Shown here piece by piece: positions 44,068 to 53,040 of a stretch of DNA of 64,000 nt; position 1 is the stretch's first letter, and every line of letters starts with the position of its first letter. Below the pieces are notes generated by a model, which searched no databases, had not been told where the DNA came from, and saw only the letters and a list, made by a program, of their open reading frames with translations. Origin of the DNA: Thermomicrobiales bacterium (GTDB lineage Bacteria > Chloroflexota > Chloroflexia > Thermomicrobiales > UBA6265). The position numbers and the translations under genes are program-made. The DNA is taken from positions 62,001-126,000 of the forward strand of contig JAWKPF010000005.1 of NCBI GenBank assembly GCA_041390825.1, in the 5' to 3' direction.

Positions 44068-44945
44068 CGCTTCAGGAATTCCACAAGAATCGGGAAGACT
44101 TTCTCCGGTTCTTCCATGTGGCAGAGGTGGGACGAGTTCTCGAAGATTTCGAGGCGTGACCCGCGGATGCCAGCATGAAGCGTTTCGGAGCATTCGGGAA
44201 CGACTTCGTCGTAGCGGCCGCACATGATCAGTGTGGGTGTATCGATTTCGCCAAGTCGGTGCTGACGGTCCCAGGTCGCCAGATTGCCGGTGAGCGTGAA
44301 TTCGTTTGGTCCCCACATCGTGTTGTAAACCGCGTCGCCCTCGTTCTGCATCGAGCGGACGAGTTCCTCCGGCCAGGGTTTGACACGGCAGAGGTGTTGG
44401 TCGAGGAGGACCTGCACAGCGGCGAGATAGGCCGGGTTGCGGTAGTCATGCGCGGCTTCGAAGCGAGCCATGGTTGCCACGGTCTCTGCCGGAAGCTGGG
44501 CGCGTAGACGGTTCATCCCGTCGAAGCATTGCCTGGTCGAGGCCGTGCCGCTGTAGAGCGTCAGGGTCTGCAGGCGCTCCGGATGCGCGAGCACGTACTC
44601 GAGCGCCAGAAAGGAGCCCCATGACTGCCCAAGGAGGTGCATGCGAGTAAACCCGAGAGCCGCACGCACGATATCGACCTCTCGGCGGAAGTGGTCGACG
44701 GTCCAGAGTGCGGGGTTGTCCGGCCGGTCCGATTTCCCGCAACCAAGCTGGTCGTAGCGAACAACCCGAAATCCATCGTTGGCAAGCGCCATGAGCGCTT
44801 CGAGATAGACCGACGACGCGCCAGGGCCCCCGTGGAGCAAGAGAAGGGGTTCGCCTTCTCCCACTGACTGGTACCAGACCTTCCCGTCTGGAACGTCGAT
44901 GAATCCCTCGGTGGCGCCCGCAAGCAGCTTTGCGACCGACGACAT
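44052..44945 (-). CDS. alpha/beta hydrolase, proline-iminopeptidase-like
   Basis: This 297-residue hydrolase (S33-like) has LLLLHGGPGASSVYLEAL (oxyanion HGGPG), YDQLGCGKSDRP, LLGQSWGSFLALEYVLAHP (nucleophile Ser in GxSxG) and a C-terminal NSSHLCHMEEPEKVF with the catalytic His. It probably cleaves N-terminal Pro or other residues from short peptides. No signal peptide. It overlaps the end of the DUF1786 gene. Confidence 0.85.
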   Translation of the reverse strand: MSSVAKLLAGATEGFIDVPDGKVWYQSVGEGEPLLLLHGGPGASSVYLEALMALANDGFRVVRYDQLGCGKSDRPDNPALWTVDHFRREVDIVRAALGFTRMHLLGQSWGSFLALEYVLAHPERLQTLTLYSGTASTRQCFDGMNRLRAQLPAETVATMARFEAAHDYRNPAYLAAVQVLLDQHLCRVKPWPEELVRSMQNEGDAVYNTMWGPNEFTLTGNLATWDRQHRLGEIDTPTLIMCGRYDEVVPECSETLHAGIRGSRLEIFENSSHLCHMEEPEKVFPILVEFLKRHPMA

Positions 44946-45013
44946 GATAATCGTGCTCCCCGGTTCCCACTCGGCCCATGTATCCGGAGGCCGATGCTAC
45001 CCGATCGTGGCAG

Positions 45014-45658
45014 TCATGTCCTGGCGCTCTGCAACGCGCGACTGGCTGGCGTTGCGCGTTCTGCGAGCCGAAGCAGCAGATCGGCCGAAAGCGCCAGCGC
45101 CGTGATGGCGACCGTTCCGGCCAGGATCATCGATGGGCGATTGAAGGCGATGCCGTCGAAGAGCAATGTACCAAGACCGCCGGCATCGATCCATGCGGTA
45201 ACCGTGGCGAGTGAGATGGTGCTGACCGTGGCGATGCGCAGTCCGGCGATCAGGACGGGGAGCGCGAGCGGCAAGCGGACACGCATGAGCGACTGCCAGC
45301 CGGTCATGCCGACTCCGCTGGCGGCCTCGAGCACGGTCCTGTCCACGCCGGAAAGACCAGATTGAATATTGCGCACGAGGGCAAGCTGGGCATACGCCGC
45401 AAGCACGATCACCGCCGGTTTGGCGCCAAGGCCAAACTCCGGGATCAGGAATGCCAGGAACGCCAGGCTGGGAATCGTATAGATCGCACCAAGTAGCACC
45501 AGCGTCGGCGTGCGCATGCCGGGATAGGCGGCGATCACGATGCCAAGGGGAACTGCGAACAGGAGCGCCAGCCCGATCGCGATCGCGCACAGCTGAATAT
45601 GCTCACGGGTAAGTTCCAGGACTTCGCGCCAGTGGTCGAACAGATAGTCGAGGTTCAT
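45014..45658 (-). CDS. glycine-betaine/choline-type ABC permease (OpuCB-like)
   Basis: This 214-residue inner membrane permease has six hydrophobic segments and the binding-protein-dependent signature EAASGVGMTGWQSLMRVRLP. It contains LLGAIYTIPSLAFLAFLIPE, usual for the OpuCB/ProW branch. It is the last gene of a four-gene import operon and overlaps the ATPase gene by 4 bases. Osmoprotectant uptake is likely; an ergothioneine-type (EgtU) substrate is a recently described alternative. Confidence 0.85.
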   Translation of the reverse strand: MNLDYLFDHWREVLELTREHIQLCAIAIGLALLFAVPLGIVIAAYPGMRTPTLVLLGAIYTIPSLAFLAFLIPEFGLGAKPAVIVLAAYAQLALVRNIQSGLSGVDRTVLEAASGVGMTGWQSLMRVRLPLALPVLIAGLRIATVSTISLATVTAWIDAGGLGTLLFDGIAFNRPSMILAGTVAITALALSADLLLRLAERATPASRALQSART

Positions 45659-46662
45659 GCGGCAATCTCGGCTGCATGTGTGCGGGCTATCTCGCGGACC
45701 GTGTCGAGATCGAGCTGAGCGACGAGGGCGCCGTCAGCATCTGTGAGCCCGATCGTCGTCACCCCGAGATCCAGCATGGTCGCAAAGACGGTGCGGACAT
45801 CCGCCACGGCCGGCGCCACGTGTTCGGGGGGAATGGCCCCGATCCCGAGGGAGCGGCCTACGGCGCCAGCTTCGATCAGGCTGAGGCGGCGCAAAGCGTC
45901 GCTTGCGCCAACGAGATCGGAAACGAATCGGTCGGCCGGATCGGTCACGATCTCGAGCGGATCACCAGCCTGGACGATGCGGCCCTCACGCATGATGACG
46001 ATCTTGTCGGCGAGCCGAATCGCCTCGTCGATGTCATGCGTGACGAAGATGATCGTCTGTCCAAGTTCCTGATGGATGCGGCGCAACTCGAGTTGCAGTT
46101 TGGAGCGAGTGATGGCGTCGAGCGCGCCGAAGGGTTCGTCCATCAGCATGGTGCCTGGGTCCACCGCCAGCGCTCTCGCCAGACCAACCCGCTGCTGTTC
46201 ACCGCCGGAAAGCTGGGCGGGATAGCGGCGACGGTAGGCTTCGGGAGGCAATCCGACAAGATCCAGAAGTTCGTCGACCCGCGCGCTCGTGCGTTGCTTG
46301 TCCCATTTCAGCAGTTTGGGAACGACGGCGATGTTGTCTTCCACCCGCATATGGGGAAAAAGACCGGTCTGCTGGATGACGTAGCCAATGCGCCTCCGAA
46401 GCTCGGGCGCCGGCAGCGAGTGGATCTCCACGCCGTCGATGGAGATGGAACCGCTGTCCGGCTCGATCAGGCGATTGGTCATCTTGAGCAGGGTCGTCTT
46501 CCCGCATCCGGAAGGGCCCAGGAGGACGACCAGCTTGCCGCGCTCGACGGCCAGCGAAACATCGGACACCGCAGACCGGTTCCCATTGGGGTAGGTCTTG
46601 GTGACACGATCGTACGCAATCGCGATGTCCGATGCGTGTTGGCGGTCGTCGAGCACGTCCAA
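45655..46662 (-). CDS. glycine-betaine/choline-type ABC ATPase (OpuCA-like)
   Basis: The 335-residue ATPase has GPSGCGKTTLLKMTNRLIEP (Walker A), RYPAQLSGGEQQRVGLARAL (signature) and MLMDEPFGALDAITRSKLQL (Walker B), then THDIDEAIRLADKI. The C-terminal 60 residues hold only one CBS-like unit (TTIGLTDADGALVAQLDLD), while OpuCA proteins have two; osmosensing may be altered. The TTG start has AGAGG upstream. Confidence 0.88.
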   Translation of the reverse strand: MDVLDDRQHASDIAIAYDRVTKTYPNGNRSAVSDVSLAVERGKLVVLLGPSGCGKTTLLKMTNRLIEPDSGSISIDGVEIHSLPAPELRRRIGYVIQQTGLFPHMRVEDNIAVVPKLLKWDKQRTSARVDELLDLVGLPPEAYRRRYPAQLSGGEQQRVGLARALAVDPGTMLMDEPFGALDAITRSKLQLELRRIHQELGQTIIFVTHDIDEAIRLADKIVIMREGRIVQAGDPLEIVTDPADRFVSDLVGASDALRRLSLIEAGAVGRSLGIGAIPPEHVAPAVADVRTVFATMLDLGVTTIGLTDADGALVAQLDLDTVREIARTHAAEIAA

Positions 46663-46683
46663 GCGGCCTCTGTTTCTCCGAGC

Positions 46684-47631
46684 CTAGGAGGGGATCAGCC
46701 CCTGCGCTTGCAGGAACTCCCTGGCGACTTCTTCCGGCGATTTCTCGTCCGGCCCCACGACCTGGCCGTTGAGCCCGATCTGGACCTCAGTGGTGATCAA
46801 CTGCGCGACCGCATTGAGCGCATCGGCGATTCCAGGATTTGCTTCCAGGGTGTCCTGCCGCACCACGGGAGCGACGTGGTATGGGGGCCACAACGCTTTG
46901 TCGTCTTCGAGCACGACAAGATCGTTGAATCCGATTTCGGCGTCGGTGGAAAATGCCAGCACGACGTTCGCATCACCATCGACGAGCGCCTGGTATTTGA
47001 TGCCTGGCGCCACACCGTTGACGGTTGCATCGAAGTCGCCATAGGTGTCCCGGAGCCCCTTCAGACCGTCCTCGCGCTCCTCGAAGTCTACCGGGGCCGA
47101 GAAGACGAGATCGACTTCTGAAGCGAGCGCGACCAGATCGGAAATCGTGGTCACCCCGTGTTCGTCAGCGAAATCGCGCGTCACCGCCAGGGCCTGGGTG
47201 TCGTTCATCGGAGTCTGGTCGAGCCAAACGAGGCCGTGCTCTTCGAGATACCGTTGGCTGACATAGTCATAGACCGCCACGGACGGGTCGACGGCGGCTT
47301 CCGGTGTGCCGTTCAGTCCCGGCACGGCATCCAGCGACTCGCCGAGCACGACCAGCAGTCCGGTGCCGGTGTATTCCGGATAGAGATCGAGATCGCCGGA
47401 AAGCAGAGCTTCCTGCGCGATCACTGTGCCTCCCAGATTCAGCTTCCGCTCGACGGAGAAGCCGGCATTTTCCAGTAGCAGAGCATAGATTTCGCCAATG
47501 ATGATCGATTCGGGAAAGTCCTTGGAACCTACCTTGATAGCGTCTTGCGCGCCGACATCGAATCGGCCGAGCGTTAGCACGAGCGGGCTGAGAGCGGCTC
47601 CCTTCAGAATGGTTCGTCGCGTTGTTTGCAC
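46684..47631 (-). CDS. glycine-betaine/choline-type substrate-binding protein (OpuCC-like)
   Basis: This 315-residue exported protein has an RR-containing leader (TTRRTILKGAALSPLVLTLG), perhaps Tat-type. The mature part has VGSKDFPESIIIGEIYALLL, GTVIAQEALLSGDLDLYPEY and TGTGLLVVLGE, which fit the OpuAC/YehZ family of quaternary-amine binding proteins. The C-terminus contains GPDEKSPEEVAREFLQAQGL. It delivers solute to the flanking permeases. Confidence 0.88.
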   Translation of the reverse strand: MQTTRRTILKGAALSPLVLTLGRFDVGAQDAIKVGSKDFPESIIIGEIYALLLENAGFSVERKLNLGGTVIAQEALLSGDLDLYPEYTGTGLLVVLGESLDAVPGLNGTPEAAVDPSVAVYDYVSQRYLEEHGLVWLDQTPMNDTQALAVTRDFADEHGVTTISDLVALASEVDLVFSAPVDFEEREDGLKGLRDTYGDFDATVNGVAPGIKYQALVDGDANVVLAFSTDAEIGFNDLVVLEDDKALWPPYHVAPVVRQDTLEANPGIADALNAVAQLITTEVQIGLNGQVVGPDEKSPEEVAREFLQAQGLIPS

Positions 47632-47688
47632 TGCAATCGTCCTTTCACGATTTCTGGTATATCCCCGAACATCGAACCGGGGATGTCG

Positions 47689-48360
47689 TCACGCAGGTAC
47701 GGAGACCAACCGCTCCAGACCGGCAAGCGAGACTTCGGCTCCTAACGCAAGCAACGTGACGGGAATCGCCCCCACGAGCAAGAGACTGAAGTCGTAAAGC
47801 GTGAGACCACTGGTAATGAAACGGCCCAGGGTGCCAACCCCGATGAAGGCCGCGAAGGTGGCGCTGGCGATGACCTCCACCGCGGCGGTGCGTACCCCGG
47901 CAGTAATGAGGGGAAGCGCAAGCGGGAGCTGCACCCGGGCGAAAACCTGCGGACCGGTCATACCAAGCCCTTCAGCGTTTTCGAGGACCGCCGGGGAGAC
48001 ACCGCGCAGCGCGGCGTCGGTGTTGATGATCAACGGCGGTCCTGCCAACAACGTGAGCGCGATCAACGCGAGCACGAAATTCCGTTCCCAGAACGGCACG
48101 AACTGGCCAATCTGCCGGCGATAGGGATAGAGCAGGAAAAGCACCGAAATGCTGGGGATCACGCGTGCCGCGGAAACCACGCCAATGACCGCGGGGCCGC
48201 CCTTCCAGCGGGAGGCGAGGATGCCGAGGGGAACGAAGATGGCGATGCCGAGCAGGAGCGCGGTGAGACTGAGCTGGATGTGAAGCGTCAAGGCATCGAC
48301 GAACCGTTGTTGGTTGTCCTGGATGTACTCGAGCGCGCCGCGCAACAGATTCACATTCAT
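47689..48360 (-). CDS. glycine-betaine/choline-type ABC permease (OpuCD-like)
   Basis: The 223-residue second permease has LTALLLGIAIFVPLGILASR, GLGMTGPQVFARVQLPLALP (the EAA loop that contacts the ATPase) and TFAAFIGVGTLGRFITSG. It is the first gene of the operon, so the order is permease, binding protein, ATPase, permease. ATG 48360 follows CGAGG. Confidence 0.87.
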   Translation of the reverse strand: MNVNLLRGALEYIQDNQQRFVDALTLHIQLSLTALLLGIAIFVPLGILASRWKGGPAVIGVVSAARVIPSISVLFLLYPYRRQIGQFVPFWERNFVLALIALTLLAGPPLIINTDAALRGVSPAVLENAEGLGMTGPQVFARVQLPLALPLITAGVRTAAVEVIASATFAAFIGVGTLGRFITSGLTLYDFSLLLVGAIPVTLLALGAEVSLAGLERLVSVPA

Positions 48361-48659
48361 CCTCGGGGCGGACCCGGTTTCATCCGCTGGGCCGATTCTG
48401 GCTGGAATCCGTTCCGCTACGATCCAGCTGGGATGAATGGGCCCAACGTTTTCAGAACGCGGTGTCCGCGAGTTCGTGAGACGGAGTCGATTCGTTGTCG
48501 AGAAGCGTAGTGTGCCTCATCGCGTGAGCGCAGATTGCCTGTGATAGGCTTCGCGATTGATCTGCGAAGCGCACGGCCGTCGAACTGACCGCAGCGTTGC
48601 GCTTTCCCGCCGCGCAGAATGGGCTTATCTGGTTTCCTGTAATCGATTGGGAGAAGCAC
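48361..48659. other. divergent intergenic region
   Basis: This space separates the importer operon (minus) and the MacB-type ATPase gene (plus). I see GGGAGA before the plus-strand GTG and a CGAGG before the minus-strand ATG, but no strong promoter boxes. TGTGATAGGCT (near 48540) might serve as an extended -10. Confidence 0.35.
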
Positions 48660-49391
48660 GTGGCCGCAACTCAGCCGCAGTACAGTATTCAGGCCGTCGG
48701 GATTCACAAGACGTACGACACCGGCACTGCCAAGGTTCCGGCCTTGCGTGGCGTCGATCTTGCCATTGCGCCCGGGGAGATGGTGGCCGTCATGGGGCCA
48801 TCCGGTTGCGGCAAGACCACACTGCTGAACTGCCTTTCCGGGCTCGACAAGGTCGACTCAGGAGAGATCTGGCTCGAGGGCAGGAATCTCGCGACGCTAT
48901 CCGATCGGGACCGCACACAATACCGTGCGTTGCGCATGGGTTTCGTTTTCCAGGTCTACAACCTCCTTCCCGTACTCAACGCGGTGGAGAATGTGGAGCT
49001 TCCCCTGCTGTTGTCCGGCGTCAAGCCGAAGGTCGCGCGCGAGCGGGCGATGACCGCGCTCGAACAGGTGGGATTGCGCGAGTGGGCAACACACCGCCCG
49101 GCAGAGCTCTCCGGCGGTCAGCGGCAACGCACCACCATCGCACGCGCGCTCGTGAATCACCCGGCCATTGTCTGGGCTGATGAACCGACTGGCGCGCTCG
49201 ACTCTTCGACCGCGAACGAGATCATGGGCCTGATGCGCCAGCTCAACAAGGACGAAGGATTGACCATCGTGCTCGTGACGCATGACGCGCACGTCGGCGC
49301 GCAATGCGAGCGGCTGATCAGCATGGTCGACGGTGAGATCGTGACGGACAACGCGCAGATCGTCGAGGTCCCCGAGCTCGTTGGCGCGTAG
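48660..49391 (+). CDS. MacB/LolD-type ABC ATPase
   Basis: This 243-residue ATPase has KVPALRGVDLAIAPGEMVAV, GPSGCGKTTLLNCLSGL (Walker A), RMGFVFQVYNLLPVLNAVEN, RPAELSGGQRQRTTIARAL (signature) and IVWADEPTGALDS (Walker B). The MFVFQ-like and NLLPVLNAVEN features place it with the ATPases that partner FtsX-type permeases. GTG 48660 follows GGGAGA by 7 bases. The permease gene follows after 57 bases. Confidence 0.9.
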   Translation: MAATQPQYSIQAVGIHKTYDTGTAKVPALRGVDLAIAPGEMVAVMGPSGCGKTTLLNCLSGLDKVDSGEIWLEGRNLATLSDRDRTQYRALRMGFVFQVYNLLPVLNAVENVELPLLLSGVKPKVARERAMTALEQVGLREWATHRPAELSGGQRQRTTIARALVNHPAIVWADEPTGALDSSTANEIMGLMRQLNKDEGLTIVLVTHDAHVGAQCERLISMVDGEIVTDNAQIVEVPELVGA

Positions 49392-49448
49392 GGCAGCCGT
49401 CCGCTGCTACGACTGTCCGATCCGGAAACCCGGGAGTAAGCGAATCCC

Positions 49449-52400
49449 ATGAACGAAATCTTTGGCATCCCCATGAACTCGATCATGGCCGTACTGCTGG
49501 TCATGCTCGGAATCTGTCTGCTCATGGTGCTTTGGATCGCCTGGCGGCGGACCCTTCTGTTCAAGATGGGTTTGCGCAATGTGCCGCGCCGTCCGGCGCA
49601 GACGATCCTGGTCATCATCGGGCTGATGCTCTCGACCCTGATCATCGCGGCCGCGTTCGGCACCGGCGACACTATCGACAACTCCGTCACATCGCTCACC
49701 TACAAGGTGCTCGGCCCGGTCGATGAGATGGTGCTCTACAGCAACTCCGAGGACGGGGAAGCAAACCTCAACGGTGGCGCGAACCAGACCATTCCGGCCG
49801 ATACGGTGCAGCGGGTCGACCAGCTCTTCGAAGGAACCGGGTTGATTCACGCAACCATGCCGCTGGTGTGGGAGGACGTTCCGGCCTTCCTGTTCGAAGG
49901 CGAAGCGCCCGCGAATGCGCAGGACCTAATGGCCGCGGCGCAGGAAGGCCGCATTCTGCAGGCCGAGCCAAGCGTGAGCCTGGTCGGGGTCGATCCGGCG
50001 CTGGTGGACGAGTTCGGCGGCCTGAAGTCGATCGATGGCTCCCAGATCGATCTTGGGTCGCTGACCGAAGGCCAGATCGTCATCAGCGAATCGACCGCGG
50101 ACAAACTCGGCGCCGAAGTTGGCTCGGAGCTTGGATTCAGCTTCGACAACGTGCCGCACGCGGCAACCGTGGCAGCGATCGCACAGGACTCGATCCTCAG
50201 CGGGGAAACCGGCGGGATGATCAGCGGCATGACCATGCCGCTCGCGCATCTTCAGGCGATCACAGGCGACGACGACATCACCATGGTCGCCATCTCGAAT
50301 ACCGGCACGACGCACGACAGCCTGGCGAACGGCGCCGAGATCGTCGAGAAGCTGACCGCCGAGTTCGAGGGCGACCCGATCGGCGTCAACGCTATCAAGC
50401 AAGACACCCTCGATCAGGCGGCATTGGCTTCCAGCGCGTTCACATCGCTCTTCGTCGTCTTTGGGCTCTTTTCGATTGGCGTCGGCATTCTGCTCATCAT
50501 CCTGATCTTCTCGATGCTGGCGGCCGAGCGGCGTTCGGAGATGGGCATGGCGCGCGCGGTCGGCGCGCAACGCGCGCAACTTGTGCAGCAGTTCCTCAGC
50601 GAAGGAACCATCTATGCGCTCCTGGCGGGACTGGTTGGGGCGTTCCTCGGCGTTGGCGCGGCGTATCTCATCGCGGTCGTTCTCGGACGGCTCTTCGGTG
50701 ATCTCTTCGACATCGAGCCGTATGTCAGCCCACGTTCGATGGTGGTTGCCTACTGCCTCGGCGTGGTCATCACCTTCATCGCTGTGGTCTATGCCTCGAT
50801 TCGCAACAGCCGCCTGAACATCGTCGCCGCGATCCGCGATATCCCCGATGTCTCCAGCCCGGTGCGCAAGAAGCGGACACTGGTGATCGCCGGTCTGGCG
50901 CTGGTGATTGGCGGCCTGCTGACGATCACAGGGTTGAACGCCAACAGCGCCTTCTCTGCCTATAGCGGTCTCAGCATTCTGCCGTTCGGCATCGCGATGA
51001 TCCTGCGCTACTTCGGCGTTTCCAGCCGGCTGGTCTATTCGATCGTCGGCATCTACCTGATCGTGCTCTGGTTGTTGCCGGACAAGCAGTCGCAGGACCT
51101 GTTCGGTGAGCTCAACGGCAATATCGAGATGTTCTTTCTCTCCGGGATCTTCCTGGTCGCGGGGGCGACCATCCTGATCGTGCAGAACCTGGATGTGCTG
51201 CTCGGTTTGGTGAACCGGATCGGGGGGCTGTTCGGAGGAGCGTTGCCCTCCGTGCGCACCGCGGTCGCTTTCCCCGGCGCCACACCGTCGCGCACTGGCA
51301 TGACGATCGCCATGTTCAGTCTGATCATCTTCTCGCTGGTGATGTTCAGCACCATCAACGAGAACTTCTCCAAGGCGTTTCTGGGCGATGAGGCGAATGC
51401 GGGTTGGGACGTGCGGGCCGATACCGGAGGCGCAAACCCCATCGGTTCCGCGCAAGACTTCGAGACGCTTTTGCAAGACCGTGGCTTCGACACCAGCCAA
51501 ATCTCCGCGATCGGTATGGGGACGACTGGATTCGGGGGCAAGGTCCGCCGGGAAGGCGGCGAGTGGGGGAATATCTTCATCCATGGCATGGACGAGGGGT
51601 TGATCGACGATTCGGTCATCACATTCCAGCAGCGCGCAGAGGGGTATGCGGACGACGCCGCGGTCATCGAGGCGCTGAGCACGAATCCCAACGTCGCGGT
51701 GATCGATTCGACCGCGCTTGCCGGTGTTGGCAGCTTTGGAGGAGCAGTGCAGGATCCGTTCACGCTCAGTGATCCGGATGGCGACGGCCCGCAGGAGGCG
51801 GTACGTTCCGGCGACGACAATTTCGCCCCGGTGACGGTCCAGGTCGAAGGTCCGGGCGGGTCGACCATCGATGTTCAGATCATTGGCATCATCGATTCCA
51901 AGATCAGCTCGCTTATTGGGCTTTTCGCTCCCATGGCGACCATGGAGCAGGTGCTGCCGAATCCGTCGCTGACCTCGTATTTCATCCAACTGAACGACCC
52001 GAGTCAGTCAGCTGACGTCGCCAAGGAGATCGAGCAGAAGCTGCTCATCAATGGTGTCCAGGTCGTCTCTGTGAAGGATGAGCTGGAAGACTTCCAATCG
52101 CAGGCCCGGAGCTTCCTCTACATCTTCCAGGGATTCATGGGGCTGGGTCTCATCGTCGGTCTGGCGGCCATTGGCGTGATTGCCTTCCGGGCGGTGGTCG
52201 AACGCAGGCAGCAGATCGGCGTGCTGCGCGCGATCGGCTTTCAAAGCCGCGCGGTCTCGATGTCGTTCCTCATCGAAACGGCGTTCATCGTGCTGCTTGG
52301 GTGTCTGTCAGGTACGGTGCTGGGACTGTTGCTGGCGCGAAATCTCTTCGCGGGCGACTCGTTCGTGGAGGGTGGTGTGAGCCTGGTCATTCCATGGGTA

Positions 52401-52511
52401 AACATCATCGGGGTTCTCATTCTGACGGTCATCGCGGCCCTGTTGATGACGCTCATCCCGGCTCGGCAGGCATCGCAACTCTCCCCGGCAGAGGCGTTGC
52501 GCTACGAATAG
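49449..52511 (+). CDS. FtsX-like ABC permease, double-domain
   Basis: This 1020-residue permease has one early helix (NSIMAVLLVMLGICLLMVLW) and FtsX-type triple-helix blocks at roughly 330-460 (SIGVGILLIILIFSMLAAER; ALLAGLVGAFLGVGAAYLIA) and 890-1015 (MGLGLIVGLAAIGVIAFRAV; LSPAEALRYE at the end). Two large extracytoplasmic MacB-PCD-like domains lie between. It likely exports or extracts lipids, peptides or cell-wall signals in a mechanotransmission fashion. The pair is one operon with the ATPase. Confidence 0.87.
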   Translation: MNEIFGIPMNSIMAVLLVMLGICLLMVLWIAWRRTLLFKMGLRNVPRRPAQTILVIIGLMLSTLIIAAAFGTGDTIDNSVTSLTYKVLGPVDEMVLYSNSEDGEANLNGGANQTIPADTVQRVDQLFEGTGLIHATMPLVWEDVPAFLFEGEAPANAQDLMAAAQEGRILQAEPSVSLVGVDPALVDEFGGLKSIDGSQIDLGSLTEGQIVISESTADKLGAEVGSELGFSFDNVPHAATVAAIAQDSILSGETGGMISGMTMPLAHLQAITGDDDITMVAISNTGTTHDSLANGAEIVEKLTAEFEGDPIGVNAIKQDTLDQAALASSAFTSLFVVFGLFSIGVGILLIILIFSMLAAERRSEMGMARAVGAQRAQLVQQFLSEGTIYALLAGLVGAFLGVGAAYLIAVVLGRLFGDLFDIEPYVSPRSMVVAYCLGVVITFIAVVYASIRNSRLNIVAAIRDIPDVSSPVRKKRTLVIAGLALVIGGLLTITGLNANSAFSAYSGLSILPFGIAMILRYFGVSSRLVYSIVGIYLIVLWLLPDKQSQDLFGELNGNIEMFFLSGIFLVAGATILIVQNLDVLLGLVNRIGGLFGGALPSVRTAVAFPGATPSRTGMTIAMFSLIIFSLVMFSTINENFSKAFLGDEANAGWDVRADTGGANPIGSAQDFETLLQDRGFDTSQISAIGMGTTGFGGKVRREGGEWGNIFIHGMDEGLIDDSVITFQQRAEGYADDAAVIEALSTNPNVAVIDSTALAGVGSFGGAVQDPFTLSDPDGDGPQEAVRSGDDNFAPVTVQVEGPGGSTIDVQIIGIIDSKISSLIGLFAPMATMEQVLPNPSLTSYFIQLNDPSQSADVAKEIEQKLLINGVQVVSVKDELEDFQSQARSFLYIFQGFMGLGLIVGLAAIGVIAFRAVVERRQQIGVLRAIGFQSRAVSMSFLIETAFIVLLGCLSGTVLGLLLARNLFAGDSFVEGGVSLVIPWVNIIGVLILTVIAALLMTLIPARQASQLSPAEALRYE

Positions 52512-52532
52512 GTGGAATGGGGCCTGAGTCAG

Positions 52533-52558
52533 GAGCCCGGTGATGGCCGTCCGGGCTC
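52533..52558 (+). terminator. hairpin between the FtsX-like gene and rbsD
   Basis: GAGCCCGG pairs with CCGGGCTC around a 10-base loop. There is no U-run, so termination is uncertain; it may only slow or protect the transcript. Confidence 0.35.
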
Positions 52559-52582
52559 AGGACCACGCAAACAGGAGCGGCA

Positions 52583-52978
52583 ATGAAGCTTGGTGGAGTT
52601 CTGAACAATCGGCTGTCCATGCTGATTGCCGAGATGGGTCACACAGATGGTTTGACGGTAGCCGATGCCGGTCTGCCTGTGCCGATCGAGGTCGAGCGCA
52701 TCGACCTGGCAGTGAGCCCGGGAGTGCCGCGTTTCGCGCAGGTGCTGGAGGCGGTCGCCTCTGAACTGAAGGTGGAGACGATCGTCATTGCGACAGAAAC
52801 GCTCACCGCGAATCCGGCAGCGCTCGAGACCATCGAGCGCTGCTTTCCCGGCGTTCCGATCGAATCGGTGCCGCACATCGAGTTCAAGGCGCTCACACGC
52901 GACACGCGAGCAGTCGTCCGCACAGGAGAGTGCTCACCCTATGCGAATGTCATCCTGCGCAGCGGCGTGATCTTCTAG
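52583..52978 (+). CDS. rbsD: D-ribose pyranase
   Basis: This 131-residue RbsD interconverts pyranose and furanose forms of ribose. The catalytic His20 and Asp28 are seen in MGHTDGLTVADAGLPVP, and the C-terminus has SPYANVILRSGV. ATG 52583 follows GGAG. It is an orphan: no ribose transporter or kinase is within the window. It might serve a distant ribose operon or the neighbouring metabolic genes. Confidence 0.9.
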   Translation: MKLGGVLNNRLSMLIAEMGHTDGLTVADAGLPVPIEVERIDLAVSPGVPRFAQVLEAVASELKVETIVIATETLTANPAALETIERCFPGVPIESVPHIEFKALTRDTRAVVRTGECSPYANVILRSGVIF

Positions 52979-53019
52979 CCATCTCTCTATGAGTCCCGAC
53001 ACGATCGGCTTTGCATCGT

Positions 53020-53040
53020 CTCAGGATCCAGGATTCAGGG
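53020..53040 (-). repeat. three TCC-type heptads over the formamidase stop
   Basis: Plus-strand CTCAGGA, TCCAGGA, TTCAGGG run in tandem; on the minus strand they read CCCTGAA, TCCTGGA, TCCTGAG. The first unit includes the formamidase TGA. Confidence 0.45.

Noticed and set aside
49926..51989. A 687-codon open frame antisense to the FtsX-like gene
   Set aside because: Asp/Arg/His-rich shadow frame without domains; the plus strand frame has clear membrane blocks.
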